In this document: positions 1 through 10,914 of the stretch, piece by piece
Position numbering within the stretch: the stretch's first letter is position 1
Layout of the letters: every line of letters begins with the position of its first letter
Assembly: GCA_949130495.1 (NCBI GenBank)
Contig: OX422214.1
Coordinates: 5,130,046-5,194,045, forward strand
Direction: 5' to 3'
DNA length: 64,000 nucleotides
From: Sambucus nigra
Lineage: Eukaryota > Streptophyta > Magnoliopsida > Dipsacales > Adoxaceae
Position numbers and translations under genes: made by a program
Notes under the pieces: model-generated
Told to the model about the DNA's origin: nothing
Databases searched by the model: none
Seen by the model: only the letters and a program-made list of their open reading frames with translations

Positions 1-1688
1 TTAAAGTGTCACACTTCCCCTTGTCAATCGCCCTCTGACCCGTTTACTGTCGGCCCCGACACATGACAAGGTTACCCTTGTCAATCGCCCTCTGACCCGT
101 TTACTGTCGTCCCCAACACATGACAAGGTTCCACACACGACACGACATAAATCGCCCTCTGGCCCGTTTAAACTGTCAGCCCCGACACATTATGTCGCCA
201 CAAATTTTAATACCCGTTTTTATCTTAGGCATTAATTCTCAATTTCACAATTTATAATCACCCCACCCTTTTAATCGACGTGAGATCCTCAAAATACCCC
301 TTAGTCCCATACCTAAGGGTCCCCAAGTTATCAATACGTCCTAACTTATGTATAGGAGGATTTTCTAACATAAATCATGACCTAGTCTCATACTTAGACA
401 AGTGTAACGACGATAAAGTAATAAAAATCAGCCCACCCTCAAGGTGATAAAAACGCAATAATCTTCCCTCACTAGTCCCATTCCTAGAAGGCATTCTAAA
501 AATATAGGGGGAGCAAAAATACCCAACAACCCATCATCACAAGGAAATATAATAGTACCAAAAAGTCACACAACCACGCATGATTAATCAACGTATAAAA
601 CTACGCATGATAGTCCAATTCAATTAAATCTTTAATTTAATTATCACAACGTCAACAATACCCAAATAATCTCTTTTAATTATTTTAAATTAAATATACC
701 AATTTTTCATCATATATACATCAAAAACCAAATTTCATTATCTCTACATGTATTACATGAGTTATACGCACCCAAAAATTATTTATTTTAAAACTAGGGT
801 TTTTCTATATGCAACCTACACCAATAAAACCCAAAATCACTCATCAATCCTACGTACCCAAAGGGTTATGAATATTATTCAGATTAAAAGATTTTATAAA
901 AACAGCCCCATAATTAGTATTCACTTTTTCTAATTAAGTTACTAATTATTTTTAAGAAAACATGTAATTAAGTGTTTAGGCGACACTTAAAACGCATAAT
1001 ACTAAAGGAAAAGAATTGAGTATTCAAGCCTGAATAAAAGTTTGTTTAGAAATCTGATCTTGAATGTGTATTCCTCCCAAAATTTTGACAAAGATTCGTT
1101 CTTGACGCGTCTTGAGAAAATCCGGTTAATCATGACAAAACTTGAGTTGAAAGTTATGTAGAATGGGGCTAGGGTTTTGAGGTTGAAGAAGATGAAGAAG
1201 ATGAGAGGATTCTGATTTTTTAGAAGGCTAAAGTGTGTTTTAAAAGATCTAAACTCGTCACTTTATGTTTATATACCAAAAAGAATTAGAGTCCTAATCA
1301 AATACAAATACTTGAAAAAATCATTACGGACGATCGGACCGTTAGAATCGCTTGAAATTTTAATATGTTGTAGCGAACGGCGAGACAGGACTGCTGACAA
1401 AAATTCAGCTCGATCGGAGGGTCGGATTTCTAAAAATATTATTTTTACAAGAAAGTAATATGTTTTGAGGACTCTTAGAGAGTTTTATATTTTGAGGACT
1501 CTTCTAAATAATAAAGATTCAATTAAAACTCCATTTTAATTTCGATTCCAATTCCGTTTGAAAATTTATTTTTCAAATATAAAAACCAACACTTTAAATT
1601 ATAAAATTTATAAAATCCAAAATTTCATTTTTCTCTGATTTTCAAAATTAATTTAAAAATTCTCATTTAAAAAATCCGGGTTGTTACA
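1..1688 (-). repeat. LTR, left copy (3' LTR in element orientation), cut by window edge
   Basis: Matches 2973-4660 base for base apart from scattered substitutions. It ends ...GTTGTTACA at 1688, next to the polypurine tract. The A-T-rich body has no open frame of note; the small frame at 748-933 is repeated at 3720-3905 only because the LTR is repeated. Confidence 0.85.
19..197. repeat. Three hairpin-forming repeats inside the LTR
   Basis: Each unit is a conserved 37-39-nt core (ATCGCCCTCTGaCCCGTTT... to ...GGCCCCGACACA) flanked by a perfect 8-bp inverted repeat. Units 1 and 2 use stems CCTTGTCA/TGACAAGG (19-26 with 64-71; 76-83 with 121-128). Unit 3 uses an unrelated stem, CGACATAA/TTATGTCG (143-150 with 190-197). 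The core holds a second small inverted repeat, GTCGG-CC-CCGAC. See findings. Confidence 0.8.
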
Positions 1689-2275
1689 TACTTCCCCACT
1701 AGCAAAGAATTTCGTCCTCGAAATTATACGAAGCATACACATAAACACGTAAATCTCGCAAAAAGAAAATAAGGCTCACATATGCCTACCCGTAGAATGC
1801 CATAATTGGGCGCCCATACACCCAATTCTACGTGCACCTACCCCACGAGCAACAAAATAATATATATTGCCAATATACATACACATAACTATAAAAATAA
1901 TTGCGTACCACATGCTCTCAAAATCCCCCACTCGATCCTATATCCGAAAATCATTAAAATTATAACTTCCTCAAATTAAATCTTAACATAAAAAATCGAT
2001 ACATACGGTATCTAACATCTGTACTAAAATCTTCAAAATAATTATCTTCTCCAAAATCCATTCTAAGGATCCCCACATCAAGCTTACTAATTCTAAACTC
2101 AATGTCTACAACGTCCTTAACTTAAAACTTCACATCTCCAAGAAACGCATCTAACATGTATGCTAGACCCTGTACCTTAAGAAGTACGAATCATCAAAGG
2201 GAATCAAAGATCGGCAACGCGGAAGCTAAACGGACTCATAACCTACGAGACCTAAGATCATGCTCTGATACCATC
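1689..2275 (-). other. Interior of the non-autonomous LTR element with PBS and PPT
   Basis: A 587-bp spacer between the LTRs. The PBS on the minus strand (TGGTATCAGAGC, 2273-2262) is separated from the LTR by two bases. The PPT abuts 1689. I see no reading frame longer than about 67 codons and no gag, protease or zinc-knuckle motif, which is the basis for calling the element non-autonomous. Confidence 0.75.
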
Positions 2276-4660
2276 TGTCACACCTCGCCTAATTCTGGCG
2301 TCGGCCGCCACCAAAACTATGCCGGGCGTGAACTAAATAAAATACCATTCTTAGCATGAGATAGATATGAGACATAAATAATCAGTCCATAAGATAAATA
2401 ATTGAATCAATCTCAAATAATCACAAATAACTAAGCGATAAAAGATCCATCACATGCTAACTCCAAAAATCCAATCTCCAATAATGATTAATTAAAACCT
2501 GAATAATCCCAACAGAAATCCTCTAAACAACTTTGGAACCGAATGGCCCAATAAAACTCCAATGAAGTCTCATAATACGACTGGAAAAGAAAGTCTAACT
2601 AAACTATGCCATAAAGTAAATAACTCCAGCTACACCTCCAATGATAACTCTGATAAACTTATGCAGCTTCTCCAATTCTCATCCTGAAAAAATATTAGTC
2701 AACGCATGGGTCAGAGCCAAAGCCCTGAGCAAGAATACACACTACTCTTCTCAAATAGGATCCTTGAATCCAGACAGTAGCATTCTACGCAATAAATATC
2801 ACAATAGAATATTTTAAATTAAACGGGATAATTAAACGCGATAGATATAAATCACTAACTACCCGCATAAATCCCCATTTATAAAGGCACACCAATATAA
2901 TTTTAAATTCCAAAGTCCCATGATGTGAATTTAATTATATTAACCAACTTTTATTATTGTTCTCACTTTTTATTAAAGTGTCACACTTCCCCTTGTCAAT
3001 CGCCCTCTGACCCGTTTACTGTCGGCCCCGACACATGACAAGGTTACCCTTGTCAATCGCCCTCTGACCCGTTTACTGTCGGCCCCGACACATGACAAGG
3101 TTCCACACACGACACGACATAAATCGCCCTCTGGCCCGTTTAAACTGTCAGCCCCGACACATTATGTCGCCACAAATTTTAATACCCGTTTTTATCTTAG
3201 GCATTAATTCTCAATTTCACAATTTATAATCACCCCACCCTTTTAATCGACGTGAGATCCTCAAAATACCCCTTAGTCCCATACCTAAGGGTCCCCAAGT
3301 TATCAATACGTCCTAACTTATGTATAGGAGGATTTTCTAACATAAATCATGACCTAGTCTCATACTTAGACAAGTGTAACGACGATAAAGTAATAAAAAT
3401 CAGCCCACCCTCAAGGTGATAAAAACGCAATAATCTTCCCTCACTAGTCCCATTCCTAGAAGGAATTCTAAAAATATAGGGGGAGCAAAAATACCCAACA
3501 ACCCATCATCACAAGGAAATATAATAATACCAAAAAGTCACACAACCACGCATGATTAATCAACGTATAAAACTACGCATGATAATCCAATTCAATTAAA
3601 TCTTTAATTTAATTATCACAACGTCAACAATACCCAAATAATCTCTTTTAATTATTTTAAATTAAATATACCAATTTTTCATCATATATACATCAAAAAC
3701 AAAATTTCATTATCTCTACATGTATTACATGAGTTATACGCACCCAAAAATTATTTATTTTAAAACTAGGGTTTTTCTATATGCAACCTACACCAATAAA
3801 ACCCAAAATCACTCATCAATCCTACGTACCCAAAGGGTTATGAATATTATTCAGATTAAAAGATTTTATAAAAACAGCCCCATAATTAGTATTCACTTTT
3901 TCTAATTAAGTTACTAATTATTTTTAAGAAAACATGTAATTAAGTGTTTAGGCGACACTTAAAACGCATAATACTAAAGGAAAAGAATAGAGTATTCATG
4001 CCTGAATAAAAGTTTGTTTAGAAATCTGATCTTGAATGTGTATTCCTCCCAAAAATTTGACAAAGATTCGTTCTTGACGCGTCTTGAGAAAATCCGGTTA
4101 ATCTTGACAAAACTTGAGTTGAAAGTTATGTAGAATGGGGCTAGGGTTTTGAGGTTGAAGAAGATGAAGAAGATGAGAGGATTCTGATTTTTTAGAAGGC
4201 TAAAGTGTGTTTTAAAAGATCTAAACTCGTCACTTTATGTTTATATACCAAAAAGAATTAGAGTCCTAATCAAATACAAATACTTGAAAAAATCATTACG
4301 GACGATCGGACCGTTAGAATCGCTTGAAATTTTAGTATGTTGTAGCGAACGGCGAGGCAGGACTGCTGACAAAAATTCAGCTCGATCGGAGGGTCGGATT
4401 TCTAAAAATATTATTTTTACAAGAAAGTAATATGTTTTGAGGACTCTTAGAGAGTTTTATATTTTGAGGACTCTTCTAAATAATAAAGATTCAATTAAAA
4501 CTCCATTTTAATTTCGATTCCAATTCCGTTTGAAAATTTATTTTTCAAATATAAAAACCAACACTTTAAATTATAAAATTTATAAAATCCAAAATTTCAT
4601 TTTTCTCTGATTTCCAAAATTAATTTAAAAATTCTCATTTAAAAAATTCGGGTTGTTACA
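2276..4660 (-). repeat. LTR, right copy (5' LTR in element orientation), complete
   Basis: The 2385-bp LTR starts TGTCACACC, two bases after the PBS, and ends GTTGTTACA at 4660. Its right 1688 bp repeats window positions 1-1688. The TGTCACACC...GTTACA ends resemble the Tekay-type gypsy LTRs elsewhere in the window (TGTGACACC...TATTACA), so this element probably borrows Tekay-like proteins (inference). Confidence 0.85.
2991..3169. repeat. Second copy of the three hairpin repeats
   Basis: Stems at 2991-2998/3036-3043, 3048-3055/3093-3100 and 3115-3122/3162-3169. All three stems are fully paired. The inner GTCGG/CCGAC pairing is intact in unit 2 here, whereas unit 2 of the left LTR has two substitutions in it. 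Confidence 0.8.
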
Positions 4661-6793
4661 TCCTAGTCATATTACCCCACCTAATTAGTTTTATGAAGGT
4701 ACAAACATTACTCCACTACTCTCAAGTATTTTTCCATATCACCCGTATCCCGTGTTACCATATGTTTAAAGATAGTTATTTATATAGACAACCGTTATTC
4801 TCATAAACGTTCTTTTTCTCATAGAGTTAATGTAGTAACTATTATTATTTCCAAATCTACTAGACACGCACAGAAGAATAAGTAACATGTATACATATGT
4901 TTATCTCTCTATGTATATATATACTAATACTGCACCCTTGGGTTTGGGCTCCCTTGGAGCAATGCATACTCTTCTATCATGTCCCGGTGCATCGCTCATT
5001 GCATGAAGGACTATAGGTTCAATATCTCATGAACAATCAAAATAAAAACACATATTGGAGGCAAATATAGTTCCAAGCCAATGGGCTACGCACATACTTA
5101 CGCACCCATATGACCGTCATCACCATCATTCTTACAGATAGCCCGTACCAAGGTTCTATGTTCTAGTGGTCTGAATCAAAATCCCCTCGAAGGTCCTCAA
5201 GATATGATCGCCTACAACACGTAACTTCCACCTGATGGCAAGCAGTGTAGGTATGTTATACACACAATAATTCAATCAATAGGTATATACACATATCCTA
5301 TAATAATCATTAGGTATTCATGTAACCCAAATTCCCATATTTATATGTAGTATTATTATCTCAAACATTCATGTCACTCTGTCTAAATGATTTATCTCTC
5401 TATTGTATATACTCTATAAGGCCCTCTCATTGCAATATATTCCCATAGTAGTTACACAATCATCTCACCACTAGACTATGTAATGGAGCCACTCAATAAT
5501 ATTGTAGGTCATTCTCCCTGACTTGAATTAACCTCATAAGATTTTAACTTCTCCGGGAAAAAATAGAATTTCTGAACTCTCGTTAGAATCTAGGGAATTC
5601 TTGTTCGGACGAGGTCGTTCGAATGAATGCTCATTGGATAAATCATTGGGTTTCTCATTCGAACGATGTCGTTTGAATGACAAAAGTCCTTTGAACGAGA
5701 TTTTCGAACTTCATCCCTCCCACTTCAATTCTGCGTTTTTCCAACTTTTTCAACACCCAAATCACCCAAAATTTATCCTAACTCAAATCCAACGACTCTA
5801 AAATATATCCCCTAGTATTAGAACACTTTCCACCACGTTTTCAATATCAAATACTTGAAATTTTAACATGGATTCAGATGAATTTCTCAAATCTTCATAA
5901 AGCCCTAATTTCATATAATCACCATTAATGAAAACTAAACCCATATATAATTTCGTGATTTCAACAGATAAAATTCATATTTATAATCCCCAACATATGG
6001 TTATTCAAGTACATGCAATACCTATACCACAATCATAAATTAATACCCAATTTCATAATATCATGAGTAAATCATCAATTAATCTAACATGGATAGAATA
6101 TGCTCTAAATTAAGCAAGATAAACACTTGACTTTTTAACGAAGGTCTAATTCATCACTTGAAATTGGTATGAGATCGTTATTCCCTTCCCGATCTACGCT
6201 TTGGTGGTATTTTGGGTGAAATGTGATTGGGTTTGGCCTTGGAACTCCTGGGGAACTCTTCTCCTTCTTCCTCTTGGACTCTCTTTTAGGTTTACCAGTT
6301 ATTTACCCTAACTCTCCCATGCAGATATATTTCTCCAATTTTTGTTCATTAATTAATTCTAATTTTCCAAAAGGCAAAAATACCCCTCCGGGGTGTCGGT
6401 TTGGCCTAAAACTTCCCCGAACCCCACACTAAGCCCCCGAGTAGAATTTTTTTTGACTATATCGACCCTTTAGAACACACTGGCGCACTCAAAATATTCA
6501 TCAAAATAATTAAAAATAAAATAATATTTTAATTTCTCATTTAAGTTCTAACACGACTCACACGCGCGTCCCAACTAAATGTACTGTAAATGCCATATTT
6601 TTCACTCACGGAAATTATAATGTATTCATAATCATATTCAACATAATTATCACTAATAAATACTAACTCTCGTCACCCAAGTAATTATTTAATTTTAAAT
6701 CCGGATTAATTACAAATAAATTCTCGCCATTTAAATTAAAAAAACATAACCCCATAATTAAAATAAAATCCCACAAAAATATGGGGTATTACA
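4661..6793 (-). repeat. Ty3/gypsy LTR, right portion, interrupted by the 1-4660 element
   Basis: Ends ATGGGGTATTACA (6793), as the Tekay LTRs do. Blocks match those LTRs in order: a TA-rich tract followed by the 'GTGC..ATACTC' block near 4910-5000, a 'GGCAAATATAGTTCCAAG..' block near 5060, a cluster of CG-containing palindromes (about 5600-5715), and an 'AAGCAAGATAAACACTTG' block (about 6110) matching 14310-14340. No polypurine tract follows at 6794, so this may be a solo LTR. The left end lies outside the window. Confidence 0.65.
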
Positions 6794-7179
6794 CATTAGT
6801 CCTTTGGGCTCCTCTAGATCCTCTTATCTTAGTGTTCTCCATCGAAAAAGACGAGGGAATAGCTCGAATGTACTCCTCGTCTAATAAGTGGTCCATATAT
6901 GCTTCCTGCAACAACCTATCAATATGATTAATCTTTCTCCCAACTAATTTACTTTTCACAATATATATTCATTTACACAATTTAGGTATACATTCTCTAT
7001 CCAAATTCTCTGTCCTAATATGCCACGTAAATTATTCAAATCATATTATCCCAGCATAAAAAATCAAAGCAGTGTAACATGTATGCAATGGGATATATTG
7101 GTTATATACAAGCATATAATATATAAAATTAACACATAGAACGTAACACATATATAGTAAAAGTTGAATACATGTAGCA
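6794..7179. other. Unassigned flank with a short exon-like open segment
   Basis: On the minus strand 6906-6794 is open and begins right after a plausible splice acceptor (GTTGTTGCAG/GAAGC). It would encode about 37 residues, including MDHLLDEEYIRAIPSS, and is cut by the gypsy LTR at 6793. I do not recognise the protein. The rest to 7179 is AT-rich and featureless to my eye. Confidence 0.25.
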
Positions 7180-7889
7180 CATAAAATAATCACGAAAGGA
7201 TGAACACCTAACTTAGACGATTAATGTCCATGAAGCAAAATTTTGAAATTTGTCATTTCTCGAATCTGATATTGGATCCCTAATCTCCTCAGAATTCTGA
7301 TCATTTTTTCTTTTTTAGCACTCCTAAATTCAAATGTAAAGGTCTTTTAATGGAGGTTTGAAGGTTTATTTTAATTGAGGTTAAAGGTTTAAAGGTTAGG
7401 GATGAAAACATGTTGTATGTTTTTTGTTTGAGAGAAAAGTGAAAACAAATAAATTCTCATGGAAAAATTTATATATATGAAACCCAAGAATATCTCTCCA
7501 TGGATGGGTTGCAAGCCTCCTTGGTTGCTATCACGCCTCGTTCCTCTATAATCGGGGCTTTAGGCTTCGATCGTTGATGTCTTTAGAGTTCAGTTCTCTC
7601 TCTCTCTCTCCCCCCCCCCCCTCCTCATAACTATTCACAAACATCATGTTAGACAAAATCAACAGTCCTTATAACCCTAACATGGTGCCTAAGATTTCTC
7701 AAAATACCTATATTCCACGTAAACCCAAAATACGCACTAATTGAATGAACTTTCATTTTATTAGCATAAAATTCATGAAAATTCAAATAAATTAAACTTT
7801 ATTCATATAGTTTAATTTACAACATACTAAATCATAATCAATTATTAATTTCCATTATTTTTGTTAGATTTTAACAATTACGGGGCATT
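7180..7889 (-). repeat. Decayed gypsy-type LTR fragment
   Basis: Ends ...ACAATTACGGGGCATTAC near 7889, resembling the LTR terminus AAATACGGGGTATTACA. A block near 7195 (AAAGGATGAACACCTAACTT) is weakly like the pre-U5 block of the other LTRs. It contains a (TC)n/poly-C tract at about 7598-7622. The left end is not defined. Confidence 0.35.
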
Positions 7890-8169
7890 ACTACTGTTGT
7901 TTCAAATCTCAATCAATGTTCAAATTTATCTCAAACTTTCATTGTATGATGCATCAACTTAATATCAAGATAATTTGAACGACATTGTATGTCTCTTTTA
8001 TTTTTATAAATTGTTCCAAACACATTATTTCTCCATTCATTGGGATGCTCGAAACTTAAATCACCCTTGAAAGGTTCCTTTATCCTAGCATCAAAGGAAA
8101 AAGACTTACTAGGCATCAGTAAAGAATCATACAATGATGAACTTTGTTCATTGGGGTTGCATTAGTGAC
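7890..8169. other. Unassigned repeat DNA with one small open frame
   Basis: A 67-codon frame on the minus strand (8134-7931; residues include SFSFDARIKEPFKGDLSFE) has no family I recognise. It may be a remnant of an older element flanking the copia LTR that starts near 8170. No promoter or splice context supports it as a gene. Confidence 0.2.
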
Positions 8170-8585
8170 TAGAAATTATTCCCATGATAAGGTTGTAATT
8201 GTGAAATTGGGCTTAAAATTTACTAACCCAATTTCTGTCCATTTTGGTAGGCAATGAATGGGTGCTTTGCTTCAGCAAACATGTCATGGAAACAGTTCAG
8301 GTGTTTTAAAAATTTATTTTAAGTGGTGGTATTTTTGGGGTTTTCACATGTAACAATTTGGGTATAAAATAAAATAAGAAGGGGGTTTGATTCGTGTTTT
8401 GTTGACATTAAGAGTGCTATTCTTCAAAAAAGGAAATAAAGAGTGAGAGGTTTTGGGTTTTTATACTCGATTCCAAAATGAGATTTAGTATATTTGGGCT
8501 TGGATTGAAAGTGTGCGTAGATCTTGTAAGATCCTACCATTGTAACCTATTTTATCAAAAAGTGAAAATTTTATCTCTTATGGAT
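8170..8585 (+). repeat. Copia LTR, left part of first copy
   Basis: Matches 24690-25080 in order, for example 'GGGGTTTTCACATGTAAC' versus 'GGGGTTCTCATAAGTAAC', and 'GATCCTACCATTGTAACC' versus 'GATCCTACCATTCTATCC'. It is cut at 8585 by the CACTA element and resumes at 22799. Confidence 0.6.
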
Positions 8586-8599
8586 AACTGCACCAAATC

Positions 8600-8890
8600 T
8601 GCCAAATTGTCACCGTCATTGACCTTGATAAGTTCAACTTGTCAAGGTCAATGACCGTGACAATTCTCGGGGTGATACTTTTTTTGTCACGGACTTGTCA
8701 CGATCATTGACCGTGAGAAGTTCGTTAGAACTGTCATGGTCATGTCACGGTCCTTAACCTTGACATGTTTATCATGGCTAAGGACCGTGGAAAGCCCGTG
8801 ACAATGGTTAAAAAATTATCATGGACATTGAAGTGACAAGTCCGTGATAAGTTTATTTGTCACGGACTTTTTAGGGTCAATGACCGTGAT
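8600..8890. repeat. CACTA subterminal motif array, left end
   Basis: At least six copies, in both orientations, of a near-palindromic word of the form GTCACGGTCA-TTGACCGTGAC, for example near 8642, 8697, 8738 and 8870. In En/Spm elements such arrays are TNPA binding sites (family knowledge); here they are more diverged than at the right end. Confidence 0.75.
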
Positions 8891-9048
8891 AATTCTGGGC
8901 ATAATTGAAAAAAAAATTGGTGGCCAGTTTGGGTACTGACACTGCCCAGCAGTATACTTGTACCTATTATAGCAACATTGTACCTGTTCAACCAGTTTGG
9001 CCACATGATATATGAATTGACACACCCACTAATATACATCGTGCCACA

Positions 9049-10702
9049 TTATTCACGCAACCACAATGGGGAGTTCTCCTTCTCGGGTATCACATGCGTG
9101 ACAAGCACCATGGACTCGATGTCATTAAGCTCACGTCCATGAACTAGTGCACCCTGGAGGATATTCGGGTCCTTTAACCCCCGCCCTATCCACTGGCCAT
9201 CAAATATGTCCAGTATAAACATGCTTAGCCAACCAAGTGTCGACATCGGTCGGTCGAAGGGAGCCAAATAGGGAAATGAATCATCAAAGTTTGCACGTGT
9301 CGACGATGAAGCAGTGAGGTCCATATCCTCATCCTCCTGCACCTCCTCCTCCACCACCTTCTCCTTCTCCTTCCCTTTCCCCTTACAGTTTTTGCCCAAT
9401 GAAAGATTCATGAATGAGAACATATCTTGGACCATCTCCTCCAAATGGGACAGCTTCGCGTCATGCAAGTCCACGTTCAAGCCAACCCGGTGTCGCTGGT
9501 CTCCAATATGATGATCCTAAATTTGGCCACCCACAAGCTCACCCCCTTGTCCTCCCATTGAGATCAGCGCTATGCACTTAGCTGAGTGCGTCAGTGGACA
9601 AACATGCCTTATCGGCATCAGACTGCGACTCATGCACTTCCTTAAGCTTTGCCTGTAACCACAAAAAACAAATGATTAGTAAAATAAGTAAATTAAAAAA
9701 TTATAACGTAATTAATAAAAAGTAAATTATCGGATTACTTACAATCGTGGCCGCAACGCTCGGGGACACCTCCTTATCCTTCCCCTTCTTCATCCAAAGA
9801 GCCACATAAGTATCGAGCCTATGTGGCCTACCCCCAGGGCCAATCCCTGTCCCCTGAAATAAAATAAAGTAAAATTAGTATCGGCCCTGAAAAGTAAAAG
9901 AATGAAGAATAATATATTTCTCTAGTTATAGAAAAATTAAATCTTACCATCATCCTATGCTCCACCTCGGCGTAAGACGACCGAACTGAGTAGTGCACGT
10001 TCGTATTTATTGCCCGATTTTCCCTCCCCGATTGGCGAGATGCCAATTGTCGCTCCCCGATCTCTTTGTCAATGAATTTTTGCCATTGAGCAATGAGATC
10101 GACTCCTTCGGCGGGATGGATTCACGCATTCGGATAACGGACTCTTGTGTCTTCCTAAAGTAGCGGGTCTGCATGTTTTTCTTCCACGTCTTGTATTGCT
10201 CCCTCAACTTCTCCAAGACGGAATCACGTAGCTTTGGATCCGGGCTGAATTGTTCCTGTCCAACAAATACAATGTTAGTTGCGAATAAATATACATATAA
10301 ATTTAAAATGAAATTGAAATCGAAATCAAAATCGCAATCGAAATCGAAATTGAAATTGAAATATTCATATACATATAAATATAAATATAAATATAAATAT
10401 AAATACATTACCTGTAGTGCCACCCAAACAGCTAACTTGAGCTCATATGGAACCTCCTTCCAACTAATGTACCCAGGGTCGTTGATCGTCTTTACCAGCT
10501 CGAGGGATCTCGCTAATATCCCCGACTTGTTTTCGATGGCTATCCTCAATTTGCCATATTTTTGGAGCCTAGGGGACGAGGAGCCCTCGTCGCCTCCGCT
10601 ACAATCGAGCCCAGATGACATCATCATAACTAGCATCATCATCCTCGACTTAATACTTGAAGGAGACATTTGCTGTAACAAAATGTTATTAGTACAAATC
10701 AA
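9049..10702 (-). pseudogene. CACTA TNPA-like transposase (Transposase_24-type), multi-exon, degraded
   Basis: TNPA-type proteins bind the subterminal repeats and assist TNPD in excision. Visible exons on the minus strand: up to 10412 (start probably at the MSPSSIKS methionine near 10668), then 10255-9948, 9853-9743, and from 9652 downward. All three introns have GT and AG ends: 10411-10256, 9947-9854 and 9742-9653. Exon 1 carries the acidic, Ser-rich N-terminus and LQKYGKLRIAIENKSG. Exon 2 has the family's LREQYKTWKKNMQTRYF block and, after a frameshift near 10110, the basic block SGRENRAINTNVH. Exon 3 encodes GTGIGPGGRPHRLDTYVALW. The last exon has a premature stop shortly after ACLSTDALS, yet an open frame (9480-9049) continues with the coiled-coil-like and Lys/Glu-rich tail (KGKGKEKEKVVEEE). 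Domain identity is good; function is unlikely given the frameshift and stop. Confidence 0.7.
10256..10411 (-). repeat. TNPA-like intron made almost entirely of hexanucleotide repeats
   Basis: Donor CAG/GTAATG and acceptor GGACAG/GAACA are intact. The centre (about 10310-10405) is a compound 6-bp microsatellite, GAAATC/GAAATT passing into ATAAAT units. Because the period is a multiple of three it stays open in both directions, which creates spurious Lys/Ser-rich and Tyr/Leu-rich frames. Confidence 0.75.
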
Positions 10703-10914
10703 AATGAATTAGAAGAAGACATGAAAATACGCACAATTACTACAAATAAAAATGAATTGTTACTGTTAAACATCCCCACCCCCACCTCTACTGCCCACAC
10801 ACACGTACACTATACAAGAGTGAAAATGATAAAGTGAAAATCAATTAAAAGCATTAAAAATGGATGTTTTAGTACAAATTGGAATATTTATTACCATCCC
10901 TCCCCCTTCCCCCC

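Larger units (their letters stand above)
1..4660 (-). mobile_element. Non-autonomous LTR retrotransposon, large LTRs with tiny non-coding interior (left end outside window)
   Basis: Two direct copies of one sequence (1-1688 and 2973-4660) are collinear with no length difference and about 15 substitutions by eye. They flank a 587-bp interior (1689-2275). The interior holds a tRNA-iMet-type primer binding site read on the minus strand (2262-2273, GCTCTGATACCA on plus) two bases from the right LTR, and a pyrimidine-rich stretch (TACTTCCCCACTAG) just right of the left LTR, which is the polypurine tract on the minus strand. The element therefore points left. LTR ends are TGTCACACC (2276) and GTTGTTACA (4660). 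No gag or pol is visible, so it would need proteins from a relative. It is inserted into the gypsy LTR at 4661-6793. The left TSD cannot be checked because the first roughly 697 bp of the left LTR lie outside the window. Confidence 0.85.

Noticed and set aside
748..933. 61-codon frame repeated exactly at 3720-3905
   Set aside because: Repeated only because the LTR is duplicated; no coding features and no homologue in related LTRs.
10173..10712. 179-codon plus-strand frame with a Lys/Ser repeat
   Set aside because: Antisense to the TNPA-like exons; the Lys/Ser part is the hexanucleotide-repeat intron.
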